DNA of 64,000 bases from assembly GCA_963575745.1 (NCBI GenBank), contig CAUYUJ010002747.1, positions 184,001 through 248,000 of the forward strand. The letters are read 5' to 3'. This document shows, in pieces, positions 59,450-64,000 of the stretch; position 1 is the stretch's first letter; each line of letters starts with the position of its first letter. A program made the position numbers and the translations under genes. The notes under the pieces were generated by a model. That model saw only the letters and a list, made by a program, of their open reading frames with translations. It did no database searches and was not told the DNA's origin. Source of the stretch: Prorocentrum cordatum (taxonomy: Eukaryota > Sar > Dinophyceae > Prorocentrales > Prorocentraceae).

Positions 59450-61458
59450 TTGACAGCCTTACGTTTTCTATGGTTCTCTGAACGGGCCGAACGGTTAATT
59501 GTTGTGTGTTCGTCTCTGTATGTTTTCAGTTGTGCCATCTAAGTTCACGGGGTGAGATAGGCGCATCTGTCGACGTGTCGAGGCGGTGGGAAGGAGTGAG
59601 AGGTGAGGGGGTTGGAGTGACTGGAGGAGGGGGGGGGGGGGCGGGAGGGGGGGGGAGGGGGTGAAGGGTGAGCGGGCGGGGGGGATGCATGAGGGCGCTT
59701 CGGAAGGTTCGTTTACCACGTGTGTTTCTTCATCGGCGTATGATGTGAGCGTTTTATCATTTGCAGGTTCGCGCGGGGGGTTGCATGGCTGTCATTGAAT
59801 CGCAGGACGATTGATTGATCGAGCGTGAGGGGGGGGGGGGACAGAGTGAGAGACTGAGAGAGTAGAAGCGTAGCGCGTTCGCGTTATAGTTGGCATCGAC
59901 AGTTGCCAGTTGCCTCCCCCCCCCATCATGTCGCATGGTCTACGGTTCCACGGCGTTCAGTGATGCCCAGCTTTGGCGCGTGTTTAGTGGCCACGTCGCT
60001 GGTTCCGAATAGACAAGGTCAGGTTTGCATGGTGCTGTAACTGGCGCCGTGGGATGGATTAGTTTGTTTGCGTGTCTATCAAGTGTGCAACGCCCAGGGG
60101 TGTACAGCGGTGCACCCGAGAGGGTTTATGTAGCAAGTAGGCGGCCGAGGATTGCTAAGGATTAGCATGGAGGGTAAGGGAGGCGGCCCGCACAATTCAA
60201 CTTCGGGCTGCTGGGGCCAAACCGCCGCTGCAGGACGGCGTTGTTGCCGCTAGGGGCGGTCCGCCAGCGGGCAGGGAGGAGGGTGCTGCCAATGGGTGGC
60301 GGAATGCATGCGGAAGGAGCGCAAAGGAGGGGAGGGAATGAGACGGAGGAATGAACGGGGCGTTTGGGGAACGGGAGGAGGGGCAAGGAGAGGAACGGAA
60401 GGGGGATGGAGAAGGGGAGGGAGGAACCCGTGTGTGTGTGTGTGCATCGTGAACATATGGTTCGTGACAAAGGCCTCATCGCGGCTATGCTATGCTCCGT
60501 GCCCCTGCGCTAGTCTACTACAATGTCCCCTGTCTGTCCTACTAGTACTCCTCATGTTCAATATCCACACCCACAGTGTCCGCATTCGTCCACCCTCCTC
60601 CTTCTTCTGCTCGCCATTCTCCGCTTCCTCTTCATCCGTGCCCCCCCCTCCTCATTCTCCGTGGCATGCACCGCTACCCCCCCGTCTGCCAGCAGTGTCT
60701 GCCGCCCCCTAGCACACCCCCCTAACAACATCTTCGCACCCTCCTGCCCTTCTCACTCACTCCCCTCTTCTCCAACCAACGCGTGGTCCAACCTACCTAA
60801 ATACCCCACCTGTGCTCTATCCTTCACAACCCGTTGCCCTCGCTATTGCCCCTTGTACTACACAGCGTGTACAAGTCTTCTCAATGTTTGGACCCCTCGC
60901 ACCTCGATTCTCCTTCCTCCGCCCTTCCCAGATCTGCTCTCTTCGGCTCTCCTGACTAGGCGTGCGGTCAATCCACTCCTCCCCCCCTCATTCTCCTTAT
61001 CCTGCTCCTGCTCCTGATGCTTGTCAACCTTCTCATGCTGCCACTCTTTCCTCCTCCATCCTCTGCCTGCATTCCTCCTCCACCTCCTGTTCATCACCCT
61101 CCCCATCCGTCTCCTGCTACATGTTGTCCTCCTCCATCCTTCGCCTCGGTCTCCTCCTGCTCGTCCTGCCCCACCTCCTCCCTGTTATGTCTTCTCGTTC
61201 CCTCACGCCCCGCGCATTTCAGATCGCTCAGCCTCGCCATCCTCTTTGCCGTCTCCTTCGGTTGCGCGGCGGGTCAGCCCCTCTGGCCATCGGGGTGGGG
61301 GCGCCGCGGGAGAGAGGTCGCCCCGCCGCTGTTCGCCGCGCCAGCCGCCGTTGTTCCTGGGAGGCGCCAGGTACCCCGAGTGCGGCGGACTGTCCTGTCG
61401 ACCTTCTTTTGGAGCGCCAGCGCTCGAGAAAGTAAACTCTGGAAATGTTCCTCCAATC

Positions 61459-61491
<33 letters not shown>

Positions 61492-61640
61492 CCCACCCCT
61501 CGTCGCAGGTCACCCAGTAGCGCAGAAGTAACGCCGACGAGCAACACAAGGGGCAGAGGCTGCACGGATATATGCCCGAAGTAGTTTAAACATAACACCA
61601 GAGTAGCAACCGATGCCCACATGGCATGCACACGTACCCC
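59450..61640. other. gene-free flank with G-rich, CT-rich and homopolymer tracts
   Basis: G-rich 59590-59680 and 60300-60430, CT-rich 60560-61200, and a C run at 61460-61488. No gene is recognised. Confidence 0.55.
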
Positions 61641-61644
61641 AACA

Positions 61645-61870
61645 GCACCCCACAAGTAACTCAAAAGTAACTTGGGGGCGGCACGGGGGGACCAACAGTA
61701 ACCCAAAAGTAACCCAAACGCAACCCTAAAGTAACTCGAAAGTAGCTCCACGCATGTCAAAGTAACTCAAAAGTAACTCAAAAGTAACTCACAAGTAACC
61801 CAAAAGTAACTCAAAAGTAACTCAAAAGTAATTCAAAAGTAACTCAAAAGTAACTCAAAAGTAACCCTGT
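61645..61870 (+). repeat. minisatellite AAAAGTAACTC
   Basis: The 11-bp unit AAAAGTAACTC, with ACAAGTAACCC variants, is repeated about fifteen times, interrupted by about 20 bp at 61673-61695. Confidence 0.95.
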
Positions 61871-61960
61871 GGCTTCATGCGTGTTCGCAGTAGTTGGCGT
61901 GCACCAGTGCATCGCTAACAGTGCCCATAACCTGTTTCGCGTCAGGATTGCGCAAAGTAA

Positions 61961-62213
61961 CCCCCCCCCCCCCCCCCCCAGCGCGCGCTTCCAAGGGTAG
62001 GGGCGAGGTCTTACGGGAAATCCTGAAAACGACGCACGTTGCGTTTTCACTCGGGGGGGGGGGGGGGGGGGGGGGCATTGCTGTAGTACGTGCTGTGTGT
62101 AGGTTTCTGGGGTGGTTTTCGTTTTTTTAGGTTCGGATGCGTGTTGCAATTCATGTGTCGTAGGGTGGGGGGGGGGGGGGGGGGGGCGGGGTGGGGGGGG
62201 GGGGGGGCGGGGT
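61961..62213. repeat. homopolymer cluster (poly-C, poly-G)
   Basis: C run 61961-61979, G run 62053-62075, and nearly pure G at 62167-62213. Confidence 0.97.
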
Positions 62214-62219
62214 CGGCCG

Positions 62220-63775
62220 CGCTGGGGGGCTGCCGCGCTGTTGCCCCCCGCCGCTTGAAACTGCGGTTGCCGTGCCTCGTGCGTTGTCGGTGTTGCCAAC
62301 ATGGGGTAGTAGCGGAATCGGGCGGGGCCAAAACGACGCAGCGCGTTGTTATGAAATTCCAGGGCGGGGGTTAGGGAGCTTCGGGGCCACTAGCTGCCCT
62401 CGGGCGCCCGGGGGCGAGATCGGAGCCCTCTGCGGCCCAGGTCTCTGCTGTTTCTTCTGTTCCCAGTGCCCAATTCGCTTTGTGGGCGAGGGGGGGGGGG
62501 GCGATGATCAGGTCGCGTGCCAGGCGGCGCAAGGTTTCAGTAAGTACATGTGCGACGCTGTTTTCAATTCTACGATGGGGAACAGGCTGCGGATGGGGTT
62601 GGGGTTTGTGCAATGATGACATTCTTGTTCTCGCGTCGTCGTCTTACACCATTTTATAGTAGCGCCCAGGAGTTTGCGAAAACGGCGCCGCGCCGCGCTG
62701 TAAGTGCAGTGCCACGGTAACAAAACAATCGCGCTTGACACGCCCGCCAATAACCGTCGCGCGTTCTAGGCCCCGCGTTTGCTCTTTCGCGTCCTCGCCG
62801 TTCGGGTGGTGTTGGTCTCAGGTTAAATCGCGCCGCATGTGTTGTTCGTCCTCCCATGCGTTTGTGAAGGGGTGTTGGGTGCAGGATGTCCTATGGCCCC
62901 GCTGCTGGCCCCTGGGCGCTCGGGGGTGACCTCGGGCAATGGGAAATTGGTTCGGTAAGGGCAATTTTCTCGGGGCCCGTGGCGTCGTTGTCGCATTTGC
63001 CGCGCGGTCCTCGGGTGCCGATTCGCTTCGATGTTGTTCCCTGTCCCCCGCATAAGTGCGCAAACCGTTGTTGCAAACAAATCGCGGCGGCGCGCGCGTG
63101 CTTTGTTGACAGCCCCGCCCAGCCAGAGCTGCTTGGGCAGGCGGCGGGGCGCCGCCTGCGCAATCGCGGCCGCGGCGGCTGCGGCAGCGTTCGGCGCGCC
63201 GCTGCGGCGCGGGCGGGGCCCCTCCCCAGGCGGCCAGCCGCGCGGGGGCAGCAGCAACGAGGATGGGCCGCTTCCATCTGCCATCCGAGGCAGCGCCGCG
63301 AAGGCCGTCGGCCTCGGCGTCCGCGGCGTAGCGGGTGCCTCCGATCCCCGCGGCGTTCAAAAAGCAGCGCATTGGCGTCGGCGCCCGCGCTGGTCGCCTC
63401 GCGCCATTTCGGGGCCAGCGGGCCGCTGCCCTTGGCGGGGCGGACCGTCGGCACCAACGCGGCTCATCGCGTGTCCCAAGCAGATCCTGGAGGGTCGCGC
63501 GCCGCTCCTGAAGGGCGCGGGCGCGGCTGGCGCTGGCATCTGCCGCGGCTGCGGCGTCTGCGACGAGGGGGGGTCGGCGCCGAGGAGGTGGCCCCCCCAG
63601 GGGCCGCCAAGGAGCCCGCCGTGCACATCGGCGCGGGCGCCACCAGCGCCGCGTTGCGCGTGCCGCGGGCAAAGGCGGTGGCAGGGGCTCAGCTGCCCAC
63701 CCCAACTGCGTGGCTCGGCATCCGAGCCTCGATGGCGCACGCCGCAGCAGTCGAGTCGAACTCAGCGCGTGTTTT
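62220..63775. other. GC-rich stretch without a recognised gene
   Basis: Long frames on both strands are composition effects. A short word, GICRGCGVCDEGG, near 63535-63575 has a zinc-knuckle look but no partner. Confidence 0.4.
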
Positions 63776-63779
63776 TTCA

Positions 63780-64000
63780 AGGGGGCCGACGGCGCCTTCT
63801 TCGGCCTGAACCCGCGCGGGCTGAGCTTCCACGTCCGCCCTGCAGAGAGCAGTGCCAGCCAGAGTCTGCGCCGAGGTGTCGCGTTGGGGGGCTGGGGCGC
63901 CCGCGAAGGCCGCGAGGGCGCGACGCTCGCGGAGCAACCTTGCTGTTTTTCTGTTCCGATTCGCCAGAAAAGGCCCGCGTCGCTGCCTTCGGCGCGCCGC
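63780..64000 (+). CDS. possible exon running off the right edge
   Basis: After TTTTTTCAAG|GGG one frame reads GADGAFFGLNPRGLSFHVRP and stays open to the end of the window. The residues look more protein-like than the neighbouring frames and the upstream T-run plus AG fits an acceptor. No family is recognised, and the evidence is weak. Confidence 0.22.

Overview
The window looks like nuclear DNA of a dinoflagellate. Four things point there: two decayed LINEs with endonuclease, reverse transcriptase, CCHC-type zinc finger and RNase H domains; an HMG-box gene with a GA-AG|G intron; a near-perfect copy of the 22-nt dinoflagellate trans-spliced leader embedded in genomic sequence; and two large genes resembling (from memory, unsearched) uncharacterised transposase-like families common in dinoflagellates. 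Base composition is GC-rich and the window is extremely repeat-dense. No species can be assigned. No bacterial, organellar, CRISPR, rRNA or convincing tRNA features were seen.

Layout. 1-6.2 kb: a nearly full-length but multiply frameshifted LINE on the + strand with tandem repeats in its 3' tail, meeting tail-to-tail a 5'-truncated second LINE on the - strand (6.2-8.5 kb). 8.85-9.75 kb: an HMG-box gene with one intron that carries a 99-bp palindrome. 9.75-26.8 kb: gene-poor DNA with minisatellites, several MITE-like inverted-repeat elements, a G-rich repeat family (units bearing the motif GGGGCCTCTTGGGG) in both orientations, a CTAAG-type satellite, one decayed coding fragment on the - strand, a relict spliced leader and a 345-bp CA tract. 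26.8-31.3 kb: very GC-rich DNA with no recognisable gene. 31.3-33.7 kb: hairpins, CGT and GAT triplet repeats. 33.7-48 kb: more MITEs, a 73-bp satellite, a 155-bp higher-order repeat and a GGA tract. 48.4-59.4 kb: the most gene-like part, a DDE-transposase-like pseudogene (48442-50836) followed on the same strand by a second large gene (57068-59441) with one GT-AG intron. 59.4-64 kb: homopolymers, a GTAACTC minisatellite and GC-rich DNA with a possible partial exon at the right edge.

The same repeat families recur between distant parts of the window. The 14.8-16.7 kb and 45.9-46.9 kb blocks share at least three families, and a 12-kb spaced family ends in the same short motif as three other sites. 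This suggests a genome shaped by short inverted-repeat elements and tandem expansions. The genes do not form an operon or pathway. The transposase-like pair is the best candidate for an undescribed mobile system. Apart from the HMG gene, every recognisable coding region carries frameshifts or stops, so most are fossils unless the assembly has indel errors at homopolymers.
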